From an uncultured Gemmatimonadota bacterium (lineage in GTDB: Bacteria; Gemmatimonadota; Gemmatimonadetes; Gemmatimonadales; Gemmatimonadaceae), in the NCBI GenBank assembly GCA_946887155.1, contig CAMPKM010000083.1, positions 1-9,686 on the forward strand: a stretch of DNA of 9,686 nucleotides, written 5' to 3'. The position numbers were made by a program, and so were the translations under genes. Position 1 is the stretch's first letter. The number at the start of each line of letters is the position of its first letter. Below are positions 1 to 6,002 of the stretch, one piece after another. The notes beneath the pieces were generated by a model. It had not been told where the DNA came from. It was given only the letters and a program-made list of their open reading frames with translations, and did not search any database.

Positions 1-599
1 ATGTGTCCCGTGTGGTGGCACGAATCGACCATGCCGCACCAGACGTCCTCGTCAACAACGCTGGATTCGGCACCAGAAGATCGTTTGTCCGCGAGTCACG
101 TGAGCAGCAGGAGGCCATGATCCGTGTTCATGTTCTCGCCGCCAATCGACTCGCGCACGCGGCCGTGGACGGCATGGTGGCCCGCCACAGTGGGGCGATC
201 ATCAACGTCTCGTCCATTGCGTCATGGATGACGAGTCCCGGCAACGTGAATTACAGCGCGACGAAGGCCTGGCAGCGCAGTTTCATCGAAAGCCTCTCCC
301 TCGAACTGGGTGGCACTGGTGTTTACGTGCAGGCGCTTTGCCCCGGCTACGTGCACACCGAGTTCCATGCCCGCGGCGCGATGGACATGTCGCACACTCC
401 GTCGTGGATGTGGATGAAGGCGGATGTCGTGGTGGCCGCCTCGCTGGCGGCTTTGGAACGCCGTCGTCCGGTGGTTGTCGTCCCCGGGATTGGCTACAAG
501 GTCATCGCACTGACGCTTCGATTCATGCCGAAGTGGTGCTGGCAACTGCTTCTCGGCACGGTGCGTGGCAGTCGAAAGCCTGGCGGACCCGGCCAGTAA
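1..599 (+). CDS. Short-chain dehydrogenase/reductase (SDR), C-terminal part, 5' end outside window
   Basis: This is an NAD(P)-dependent oxidoreductase of the classical SDR family; the substrate cannot be told. The reading frame is open from the window edge (first full codon at 3), and about 199 codons remain. Counting from position 3, visible motifs are NNAG at residues 18-21 (it stabilises the central sheet), a candidate tetrad Asn at 48, catalytic Ser71 in INVSSIAS, and YSATK with Tyr84 and Lys88. Ser71 and Tyr84 are 13 residues apart, as usual. PGYVHTEF follows and contributes to the cofactor/substrate side. The N-terminal glycine-rich Rossmann motif is missing only because the gene begins upstream, so the GTG at 3 is not the real start. 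The tail carries a hydrophobic segment (about 160-185: GYKVIALTLRFMP and onward), often seen in membrane-associated SDRs of this type. The stop is TAA at 597-599. No clear terminator separates it from the next gene, 110 bases downstream. Confidence 0.93.
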   Translation, partial: VSRVVARIDHAAPDVLVNNAGFGTRRSFVRESREQQEAMIRVHVLAANRLAHAAVDGMVARHSGAIINVSSIASWMTSPGNVNYSATKAWQRSFIESLSLELGGTGVYVQALCPGYVHTEFHARGAMDMSHTPSWMWMKADVVVAASLAALERRRPVVVVPGIGYKVIALTLRFMPKWCWQLLLGTVRGSRKPGGPGQ

Positions 600-697
600 C
601 CGGCCCTGAACCATGCACGCGTGTGACCCAACTCATTGCGCCATCGGGCTGGGCAGCAGTATCGTCGTGCGCCTGCGGGCATCCACGCCGAATCACC

Positions 698-704
698 AGA
701 GGAG
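698..704 (+). promoter_or_regulatory. Shine-Dalgarno site AGAGGAG of the small lipoprotein gene
   Basis: AGAGGAG lies 5 bases before the ATG at 710. It decides that start, because longer in-frame readings upstream give a non-secretory, Arg-rich N-terminus without a signal peptide. Confidence 0.75.
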
Positions 705-709
705 AGCCT

Positions 710-1150
710 ATGCGCCGTTACCTGCTCGTCGTTCCGTTTCTCATCGCTTGTGCGGGAGGAGAGACTCCCCCGGCAGACTCCGCTGCGGCGGCTCCCGCTG
801 TGCTCACGGACGCCGATGTCGCCGGCACGTGGACGGGCACCCTGATGGCGGAAGGGTCGGACTCGGTGGTGGCGAACTGGACGAACATCTGCGCGGCTGG
901 AACGTGCCGTCTCATTGCCAGTACCGCGCCGAATGACACTATCACGGCCACGTACACGATCCAGGGCGACAGCATCGTCGGCAACTCGGCTCCGTACGCC
1001 GACGCGACGATGGGCGGTACGATGATGACCGACCACTGGGTCGCGCGCGTGAGCGGCAACCAGGTTAGCGGGACGGGCCATATGAACCTGGCAGCGACGC
1101 CCGATTCCGTCGTTATGCGCTATCGGTTCACCGGCACCAAGGGCATGTGA
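710..1150 (+). CDS. Small predicted lipoprotein of unknown function
   Basis: I do not recognise a named family. The 146-residue product begins MRRYLLVVPFLIACAGG, a short basic n-region, a hydrophobic stretch and a lipobox (LIAC) with Cys14 as the likely lipidated residue. It should therefore be exported and anchored to a membrane. An Ala/Pro-rich linker (about 20-31) leads to a domain rich in Thr, Gly and Val with alternating hydrophobic residues (GTWTGTL at 39-45, then GDSIVGNS, NQVSGTG and YRFTGT), which suggests a small beta-barrel or sandwich. Cys61 and Cys66 flank AAGT and could form a disulfide. The start is chosen from the Shine-Dalgarno site at 698-704 and the signal peptide. It is convergent with the dehydrogenase at 1261-2481 and is followed at once by a heptamer repeat array and a terminator. 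The lipoprotein call is firm; the fold is an inference. Confidence 0.85.
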   Translation: MRRYLLVVPFLIACAGGETPPADSAAAAPAVLTDADVAGTWTGTLMAEGSDSVVANWTNICAAGTCRLIASTAPNDTITATYTIQGDSIVGNSAPYADATMGGTMMTDHWVARVSGNQVSGTGHMNLAATPDSVVMRYRFTGTKGM

Positions 1151-1199
1151 TTGACGATTGACGATTGACGATTGACGATTGACGATTGACGATTGGCGA
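1151..1199 (+). repeat. Heptamer tandem repeat, (TTGACGA)6 plus one TTGGCGA
   Basis: Six perfect head-to-tail copies of the 7-base unit TTGACGA run from 1151 to 1192, followed by one copy with an A-to-G change (TTGGCGA, 1193-1199). The array starts on the base after the TGA stop of the lipoprotein gene and ends 5 bases before the terminator hairpin. It is therefore wholly intergenic, in the 3' region of two convergent genes. Seven is not a multiple of three, so all three frames are visited and the opposite strand reads as a periodic peptide (SSIVNRQ); I take that as spurious. Each unit contains TTGACG, close to a -35 element, which is probably coincidental. Such arrays usually vary in copy number. 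Confidence 0.95.
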
Positions 1200-1204
1200 T
1201 TAAC

Positions 1205-1239
1205 AAAGCGCCGGGACCTCGCTCGAGGCCCGGCGCTTT
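1205..1239. terminator. Bidirectional intrinsic terminator between convergent genes
   Basis: There is a perfect 11-bp stem, AAAGCGCCGGG (1205-1215) with CCCGGCGCTTT (1229-1239). A second 4-bp stem lies inside it, CCTC (1217-1220) with GAGG (1225-1228), with one unpaired A at 1216 and a 4-base loop. The plus-strand side ends in TTT and a T-rich run (CTGCTCTTT); the minus-strand side ends in TTTGTTAA. It lies between the stop of the lipoprotein gene (1150) and the stop of the minus-strand dehydrogenase (1261), so it can serve both transcripts. Confidence 0.85.
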
Positions 1240-1260
1240 CTGCTCTTTGGCTCGTCGCCC

Positions 1261-2481
1261 TCACCGGCGCGGCACGAGCTTCAGCAGCTTCCCTGACGTG
1301 CTGTCGGTCAGCACATAGAGCGCACCATCAGGGCCCTGACGCACATCGCGAACGTGCGGACGTGGCTCCAGGTCCTTCAGCAGCCGTTCTTCACCAACGA
1401 TCTTTTCGCCATCGACCGATAGCCGCACCAGGTCGTATGTCGCGTGACCGCCGACGAACAGGCTCCCCTTCCATTCCGGGAACAGGTCGGCCGTGTAGAA
1501 GGCCATGCCGCTCGGTCCAATGACCGGATCCCAGTAGTACAGTGGCTGCTCCATCCCTTCCTTTGCGGTGATCCCGCCCGTGATCGGGCCGCCGCGATAT
1601 TCGATGCCGTACGCGATCGTCGGCCAGCCGTAATCCTTTCCCTTACGCGCGATGTTGATTTCGTCGCCACCGCGCGTGCCGTGCTCGATGGCCCAGAGTT
1701 CGCCCGTCGTCGGATGCAGTGCCGCCGCCTGCGCGTTCCGATGACCGATCGACCAGATCTCCGGCTTGACGCCCTGTCGGCCGACGAACGGATTGTCGGA
1801 CGGAATCGTGCCGTCGCGATTGATGCGAACGATCTTGCCGATGAGGACGTCCATGTTCTGCGCCTGCATGCGCCCCGGCGTGATCGACCGGTCGCCCTGC
1901 GTCACGTACAACGTCTTGTCGCGGCCGAAGACGAGCCGGCTGCCGAAGTGCGCGCGCGACTCCATCGCCGGCACCTGATGGTAGATGACGCGCACATCTT
2001 CCACGCGCGGCTCGGCGCCATCAACGAACGTGCCCCGGGCGACGGCGGTGTTATTCGCGCCGCCTTCCTGCGGCTCCGCGAAACTCCAGTAGATCACGCT
2101 GTTGGTCGCAAAGTCCGGGTCGAGCGCGACGTCAAGCAGTCCACCCTGGCCTCGGGCATCGACGGGCGGCAGACCGGTCACCGGCGGTGACTTGGCGCCA
2201 TCGGCGCCGATCACGAGCAGGTTCCCGCCTCGTTCCGTGACCAGCATTTTCCCGTCAGGCAGGAAGGCCACCGACCACCCGGTGTTGATGTTGTCGGCGA
2301 CGGTCACGACCTCGAAGTTGACGTCCAGTTTCTGTTCCGGCGCATCGGTCTGGCCGGCAAACGCAGGCTTCTGGTTCGCGCCGTTGGCTGGCCGCGGGTC
2401 CACGCCTTGTGCTGTGACACGACCCGGAACGATGACGGCCGCGACGAGCATGGGAACGACGAATCTCACGTACCTGTGCAT
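1261..2481 (-). CDS. Secreted PQQ-dependent sugar dehydrogenase (glucose/sorbosone dehydrogenase family)
   Basis: This is a predicted periplasmic quinoprotein oxidising aldose-type sugars, with PQQ as cofactor and Ca2+ in the fold. The 406-residue product starts at the ATG whose first base is 2481, because GGAGGAG lies just upstream and a signal peptide follows ([18 protein letters not shown], likely cleaved near VTA-Q at 22-25). A six-bladed beta-propeller of the GSDH family is indicated by [19 protein letters not shown] (68-86), [14 protein letters not shown] (111-124), AHFGSRLVF with candidate catalytic base His178, TQGDRS (194-199), GHRN with PQQ-binding Arg248/Asn249, and [11 protein letters not shown] (266-276). 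The length suits the YliI/Asd-like branch. Relatives usually read EHGPRGGDE, so the Thr at 269 is a small oddity. No pqq genes lie in the window, so the cofactor must be made elsewhere or taken up. A lipoprotein gene lies 120 bases upstream on the same strand; cotranscription is possible but unproven. The stop is shared with the terminator region at 1205-1239. Confidence 0.93.
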   Translation of the reverse strand: MHRYVRFVVPMLVAAVIVPGRVTAQGVDPRPANGANQKPAFAGQTDAPEQKLDVNFEVVTVADNINTGWSVAFLPDGKMLVTERGGNLLVIGADGAKSPPVTGLPPVDARGQGGLLDVALDPDFATNSVIYWSFAEPQEGGANNTAVARGTFVDGAEPRVEDVRVIYHQVPAMESRAHFGSRLVFGRDKTLYVTQGDRSITPGRMQAQNMDVLIGKIVRINRDGTIPSDNPFVGRQGVKPEIWSIGHRNAQAAALHPTTGELWAIEHGTRGGDEINIARKGKDYGWPTIAYGIEYRGGPITGGITAKEGMEQPLYYWDPVIGPSGMAFYTADLFPEWKGSLFVGGHATYDLVRLSVDGEKIVGEERLLKDLEPRPHVRDVRQGPDGALYVLTDSTSGKLLKLVPRR

Positions 2482-2485
2482 GGGT

Positions 2486-2492
2486 CTCCTCC
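2486..2492 (-). promoter_or_regulatory. Shine-Dalgarno site GGAGGAG of the PQQ dehydrogenase gene
   Basis: On the minus strand GGAGGAG is followed by ACCC and then the ATG at 2481-2479. It fixes this start over an in-frame upstream ATG at 2538, which would add 19 non-signal-like residues in front of the signal peptide. Confidence 0.8.
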
Positions 2493-2601
2493 AGTGGGAC
2501 TCCACTCGAATCTCAATGATACTCGGCAAGCAGGGCATGGATCGCCCGTTTGTGTGTAAGCGGCCTCATACGGACCATGGGCGACCACACAGCAGGACAG
2601 T

Positions 2602-3015
2602 CTACGACGTCGCTTTCATCCGCGTAAATGGAAAGCCGTTGCACCCTGTACGCGGAGTTGCCCGGTTCACGACCCGCGTCGCCTCCGCTGAATCAGCCGT
2701 CGGCGCCTTGTAGGCGCTCATGCAATAGGCCCAGGTCCATGGTCGCATCCCGTCCAGCTCGATCCAGTCGACACGGCTCCACAGTCCGGGATCACCCGGA
2801 TTGGCGGAATCATTCTGCGCGATGAAGTACTGTCGGTCCACGTTCCACTTGACGATGCGGTATCGCGAGCGCGACCCGTGGCGCCATTCGTGTTGGTTTA
2901 CCGTGTGCGTGGCGTTGTAATCGTCGACGAACGTCCCGATCACGATTGGATCAGTGCGGCCACGTTGTGCCGATATACAACCGGCGAGAAGCAGCATGAG
3001 GAGTACGCGGGACAT
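2602..3015 (-). CDS. Small predicted lipoprotein of unknown function
   Basis: I cannot assign a named family. The product has 137 residues from the ATG at 3015; a GTG one codon earlier (3018) is an alternative, and neither has a good Shine-Dalgarno site. MSRVLLMLLLAGC is a clean lipoprotein signal with Cys13 after LLAG. The mature part is rich in aromatic residues and charge: GTFVDDY (27-33), RYRIVKWN (51-58), QYFIAQNDSANPGD (62-75), GLWSRVDWIELDG (77-89), WTWAYCMSAYKAP (93-105) and TPRTGCNGFPF (120-130). The block structure, with several Trp residues and a Cys98/Cys125 pair that could form a disulfide, suggests a compact extracytoplasmic beta domain under selection rather than a chance reading frame. 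It diverges from the membrane-protein gene at 3058 with only 42 bases between starts, so the promoters must overlap or lie inside the neighbouring gene. The PQQ dehydrogenase is next on the same strand. Confidence 0.85.
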   Translation of the reverse strand: MSRVLLMLLLAGCISAQRGRTDPIVIGTFVDDYNATHTVNQHEWRHGSRSRYRIVKWNVDRQYFIAQNDSANPGDPGLWSRVDWIELDGMRPWTWAYCMSAYKAPTADSAEATRVVNRATPRTGCNGFPFTRMKATS

Positions 3016-3057
3016 CACCGATGAATCTACGTGCCGGCCTGCCTCGTATGTCTACGC

Positions 3058-3636
3058 ATGGATCCAATGACCGTCTCAGGCCTCGAAACTCAACGGGAGT
3101 ATTTCAAGAGCAGTCCGTTCCTGGCGATGCCTGTCGCCGGCATGATCGCCTGGGCCGCGATCGGCGTGGCCGGCCTGCTGCTGCCGGTGCATCAGGCGGC
3201 ATGGGCGTTATTCATCGGCACCGGGACGATTTTTTCGCTCGGCCTCGTCGTGGCGCGTTTCACCGGTGAAGACCTGCTGGGTAAGAAGCGGCCGGGGAAC
3301 CCGTTCGATGCGCTTTTCATGCGCACGGTGGTGATGGCGTGGCTCGTCTTCGCTATTGCCATTCCGTTTTTTCAGCAGGATCCGACTTCACTGCCGCTGA
3401 CCGTCGGGATTCTGGCGGGTCTCATGTGGTTGCCGTTCGGATGGATCATTCAGCATTGGGTAGGAACGTTTCATGCTGTCGCCCGAACATTGCTCTGCCT
3501 TGTCACATGGTATGCGTTCCCTGAACGACGATTTGTCGTTATACCGATATTGATAGTGATCGTTTATCTCGTCACGATTGGCGCACTTCTTGGAAGAACG
3601 ATAGGCACGGGTAAGGCGGAACACATAACGCACTGA
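3058..3636 (+). CDS. DUF7010-like integral membrane protein
   Basis: This 192-residue polytopic protein is of unknown biochemical role. From memory it resembles the DUF7010 family; telling blocks are FLAMPVAGMIAW, FTGEDLL-KKRPGNPFDALF, AIPFF-QDPTSLPLTVGILAGLMWLPF, WIIQHWVGTFHAVART and WYAFPERRFVVIP. Hydrophobic segments are at about 20-42, 46-66, 86-105, 112-131, 138-152 and 157-180, suggesting five or six membrane passes. Starts at 3031, 3058 and 3067 are in frame, and none has a strong Shine-Dalgarno site. I take 3058 because homologous-looking sequence begins soon after. Codon use is unlike the neighbours: ATA occurs five times near the end, a TTA-Phe pair occurs, and 3481-3600 is about 48% GC by hand count. 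That may mean acquisition by transfer. It faces the lipoprotein gene divergently and the DUF1207-like gene convergently. Confidence 0.85.
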   Translation: MDPMTVSGLETQREYFKSSPFLAMPVAGMIAWAAIGVAGLLLPVHQAAWALFIGTGTIFSLGLVVARFTGEDLLGKKRPGNPFDALFMRTVVMAWLVFAIAIPFFQQDPTSLPLTVGILAGLMWLPFGWIIQHWVGTFHAVARTLLCLVTWYAFPERRFVVIPILIVIVYLVTIGALLGRTIGTGKAEHITH

Positions 3637-3660
3637 AGACACTGACGAACGCTGTTGAAG

Positions 3661-3723
3661 ATGCGACGAGGGCCGCTGCTCAGGAGTGTGGGAATGAGCG
3701 ACGCTTTGAGGCCCTCGTCGCAT
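3661..3723. repeat. Large inverted repeat (14-bp perfect stem) between convergent genes
   Basis: ATGCGACGAGGGCC (3661-3674) is exactly complementary to GGCCCTCGTCGCAT (3710-3723), leaving a 35-base loop. Inside the loop, GCTCA (3678-3682) pairs with TGAGC (3695-3699), giving a two-tier hairpin with a terminal loop at 3683-3694. It begins 24 bases after the stop of the DUF7010-like gene and ends 68 bases before the stop of the DUF1207-like gene. Position suggests a transcript-end structure for one or both genes, but no T-run follows on either strand, so a standard intrinsic terminator is not well supported. A palindromic repetitive element or a stabilising 3' structure are alternatives. Confidence 0.8.
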
Positions 3724-3791
3724 GTTCACGGCGTTAATCTGCATTACCAGCGCCGTCCGCGTTCCGCCCTGTCCGTGTGCCTCGCCCTCAA

Positions 3792-4700
3792 CTAGAAGCC
3801 CAGGTGCAAACCCACCCCAATCAATCGGACGTTTTCCCGGAAGAACTGGCCATAGGGCGACGGACCGGAATAGAACTCTCCGAACAGCCCCCAGCGCCGG
3901 GCCGTGGCATCGTCCCCGGACCGATCGTATTCGAGGCCGGCACGCGCACTGACGGCCGGCTTCCACTCCTGCTCCTCCGACGACTTGAGGTCGGCCGCAC
4001 CCACGAACCGAAAGCCGCCTAACGCACCCATGGGGATGATCCGCGTTGCCGGGCGCAGCTCGATGCCGCCGTGGGCCACGTAGACGCCGAGATCCTGGGG
4101 CTCCTTGTTGAACAGGTATTCGCCGCCGCCGTACAGCCGAAGGGGGCCGCCATCCACGGAAAGGATCAATTCGAGCGCCTCGAAGCTGAGGTTCTCGCGA
4201 TCTCGGCGGTCGGGTGGTTCGCGCAGCAGGTATTCGTCGCCCAGGTGCGAGCTCTGATGGTAAATCCGGAGGCGGGTCGAGAATCCGCCTCGGCGAATCG
4301 TGAGCGGCAGGCCAACGACGTAGTCCGCGTTCAACAAATCGTACGACGACGTGGTGAGATCGAACTGCGCGAAGACGCCGGCAGTCACCGACAGTTGCAC
4401 TCCATCCCCTGGCATGGAGCCGTTCCAACGGCCAAGCCCGAACACGTCGCCGATGCCCACTGACGCGATGTCGAGCTGTTCGTCGACAAGGCCTTCTCCG
4501 GACTCGTGCCGCTGATAGCTGGCAAACGTGCGTGACGATTTCGGGTCGGCAATGAGCGGACAGAAGACGTCGCCGCTTGGGAGCGGCACGTATCCCTTCT
4601 GTTCCGACGCCGGAATACCCACCCCGCACCGCTGCGGAGCGTTTTGGGCCTGCACTGGTGTCACAACCAGAATGATCGCCAGAATCGCCGTGTGTTTCAT
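3792..4700 (-). CDS. Exported DUF1207-like protein, probable outer-membrane beta-barrel
   Basis: The 302-residue product starts at the ATG at 4700 with a clear signal peptide (MKHTAILAIILVVTPVQAQ, likely cleaved after VQA at 16-18). The segment LPSGDVFCPLIADPKSSR (40-57) is the sort of N-terminal signature I associate with DUF1207 proteins, whose role is unknown. The rest shows alternating polar/hydrophobic strands and many Gly/aromatic turns: VGIGDVFGLGRW, TAGVFAQFDL, DYVVGLPLTIRRGGFSTRLRIYH, LRLYGGGEYLF, ALGGFRFVGAAD, PAVSARAGLEYD, RRWGLFGEFYSG and finally VGLHLGF. A C-terminal Phe and amphipathic final strand fit outer-membrane insertion. Cys25 and Cys47 lie near the N-terminus of the mature chain and could pair. 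The ribosome-binding site is weak. It stands alone between a convergent hairpin region and the REP-like element behind the dehydrogenase remnant, so context gives no function. Family assignment is from recall of the motif. Confidence 0.85.
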   Translation of the reverse strand: MKHTAILAIILVVTPVQAQNAPQRCGVGIPASEQKGYVPLPSGDVFCPLIADPKSSRTFASYQRHESGEGLVDEQLDIASVGIGDVFGLGRWNGSMPGDGVQLSVTAGVFAQFDLTTSSYDLLNADYVVGLPLTIRRGGFSTRLRIYHQSSHLGDEYLLREPPDRRDRENLSFEALELILSVDGGPLRLYGGGEYLFNKEPQDLGVYVAHGGIELRPATRIIPMGALGGFRFVGAADLKSSEEQEWKPAVSARAGLEYDRSGDDATARRWGLFGEFYSGPSPYGQFFRENVRLIGVGLHLGF

Positions 4701-4749
4701 GAGAAGGAACCTGTGTAACCCTGAAACACCAGCAACCGTCCGACGAGCC

Positions 4750-4807
4750 CTGAAAACAGGGACAGACTACGGTTTCCTGAAAATGGTGGTCTGTCCCCGG
4801 TTTTCAG
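4750..4807. repeat. REP-like palindromic element overlapping the stop of the acyl-CoA dehydrogenase gene
   Basis: Arm 4750-4770 begins CTGAAAACAGGGACAGAC. The opposite strand of 4786-4807 begins CTGAAAACCGGGGACAGAC. The arms pair along their length apart from a small bulge (A against CG) and one G-U pair. The centre (4771-4785) holds TTTCCTGAAA, itself able to fold back. The GGGGACAGAC...GTTTTC vocabulary is one I associate with REP-type palindromes mobilised in trans by REP-associated (IS200-like) tyrosine transposases; no such transposase is in this window. The outer CTGAAAAC edge supplies the TGA stop (minus strand, 4806-4804) of the upstream gene, so the element abuts the coding end exactly. 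Confidence 0.8.
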
Positions 4808-5977
4808 TTGAAGGCGCTGATGCCGGTAATCGCCTGTCCCAGTACGAGTGAATGCACGTCGTGTGTCCCCTCGTACGTGTAGACGCTCTCCAGGTTCGCC
4901 ATGTGCCGCATCGCGGCGTACTCGGCCAGCACGCCCACGGCGCCTAACAACCGGCGCGCCTCCCGGGCGACGTCGGTCGCCATCGACACGTTGCTCCGCT
5001 TGGCCAGCGATACCTGCTGCGGCGTCATGCTGCCGGCGTCTTTCATCCGGCCGAGGTGCAGCGTGAGGAGCTGTCCCTGCACGATCCCGGTGAGCATTTC
5101 GGCGAGCCGCTGCTGCTGGATCTGGAATCCGCCGATCGGGCATCACCCGATTCTTCGCGTACGAGCTCGCTTCCTCGAAACACGCCATCGCCGCACCGAC
5201 CGCGCCCCACGAAATCCCGTAGCGCGCCTGGGTCAGGCACATGAGCGGCGACTTGAGTCCGCCCGATCCAGGAAGGATGGCATCAGCGGGCAGGTGCACA
5301 TCACTGAACACGAGCTCACTCGTGTCCGACGCGCGCAGCGACAGCTTCCCCTTCTGGTCCTTCGCGGTGAACCCCTTCGAATCGGTAGGGACGAGGAATC
5401 CGCGGATCGATCGCGCATCAGCGTCGTCGTTGGTCTTGGCCCACACCACGGCAACCTTCGCCGTCGATCCATTGGTGATCCACATCTTGCCGCCGTTGAG
5501 CAACCACGTGCCGTCCTTCTCCTGCCGCGCCATCGTGATCATGCCCGCGGGGTTCGATCCGTAGTCCGGCTCGGTCAGGCCGAAGCAGCCGATCGCCTCG
5601 CCTTTCGCCATTCGCGGCAACCAGTGCCGCTTCTGCTCCTCACTGCCGAAGGCGTAGATCGGGTACATGACCAGCGCGCCCTGCACCGAGGCGAACGACC
5701 TGACGCCGCTGTCGCCGCGCTCGAGTTCCTGCATGATCAGCCCGTACGACACGTTGTTCAGGCCCGCGCAGCCGTATTCCTCGGGGAGGTTGGCGCCAAA
5801 GACGCCCAGTTCCGCCATCTCCGGGATCAGTTCCTTCGGGAACCGGCCCTCGACGTAACAATCGCCGATGATGGGCAGGACGCGCTCGTCCACCCAGCGG
5901 CGGATGGTGTCGCGGATGGCGCGTTCCTCTTCGGAAAGGGCGCTGTCGATGTTGAAGAAGTCGCGTGTTGACGACAT
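4804..5977 (-). pseudogene. gcdH: Acyl-CoA dehydrogenase of glutaryl-CoA dehydrogenase type, broken by an 8-base loss
   Basis: The family is FAD-dependent; glutaryl-CoA dehydrogenase converts glutaryl-CoA to crotonyl-CoA and CO2 in lysine/tryptophan breakdown. Start 5977 gives MSSTRDFFNIDSALSEEER; longer in-frame readings run into the upstream gene. Residues 66-79 (EEYGCAGLNNVSYG), 92-99 (VRSFASVQ, holding the Arg/Ser/Ser that bind the glutaryl carboxylate) and 130-141 (GCFGLTEPDYGS) resemble glutaryl-CoA dehydrogenases closely. The frame holds through YAKNRVM to 5141. From 5139 to 4804 the next frame carries PIGGFQIQQQRLAEM..., then TYEGTHDVH with the catalytic Glu, ending ITGISAFN. Relatives read M-F-D-R-P-I here, but only one base separates the ATG (Met) and CCG (Pro) codons instead of nine. 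Restoring eight bases gives 393 residues with the Glu at 372, the family's usual length. GAVG replaces the usual GxNG in the last helix region. It could be a true recent pseudogene or an assembly error. It is last in the four-gene minus-strand run. Confidence 0.85.
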
Positions 5978-6002
5978 GGAAGCTGTAGGGTGAGGGCGAA
6001 GG

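Noticed and set aside
636..665. Possible promoter TTGCGC-18-TATCGT before the small lipoprotein gene
   Set aside because: It matches only 3 of 6 and 4 of 6 consensus bases with an 18-base spacer. Such matches arise often by chance, and cotranscription with the SDR gene is equally possible.
1151..1199. CRISPR array
   Set aside because: The units are 7 bases with no spacers, so this is a simple tandem repeat.
494..1264. Long minus-strand reading frame with a periodic SSIVNRQ peptide
   Set aside because: It is the translation of the heptamer array plus the antisense of two real genes. It is Arg/Ser-rich and lacks a credible start context.
2482..2601. Promoter or riboswitch upstream of the PQQ dehydrogenase
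   Set aside because: Apart from the Shine-Dalgarno site I see a TATCAT but no matching -35 at 17 bases, and only a weak 6-bp dyad with a long loop. There is not enough to call an element.
3651..3740. Integron attC site
   Set aside because: The 14-bp stem prompted the idea, but neither an RYYYAAC nor a matching GTTRRRY box flanks it correctly, and no integrase or cassette array is present.
3388..4629. 413-codon minus-strand frame across the DUF1207-like gene and the intergenic hairpin
   Set aside because: It overlaps a better frame with a signal peptide and beta-barrel pattern. The product is Arg-rich, low in structure, and runs antisense into the DUF7010-like gene.
4804..5097. Separate small gene starting at ATG 5097 (MLTGIVQGQLL...)
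   Set aside because: It is the C-terminal domain of the broken acyl-CoA dehydrogenase. Coding similarity extends upstream of this ATG to 5139, so it is not an independent start.
4901..5971. Long plus-strand open frame opposite the acyl-CoA dehydrogenase
   Set aside because: It is a shadow frame of a high-GC coding strand, with an Arg/His-rich product and no motif. The minus strand carries clear family motifs on both sides of the frameshift.
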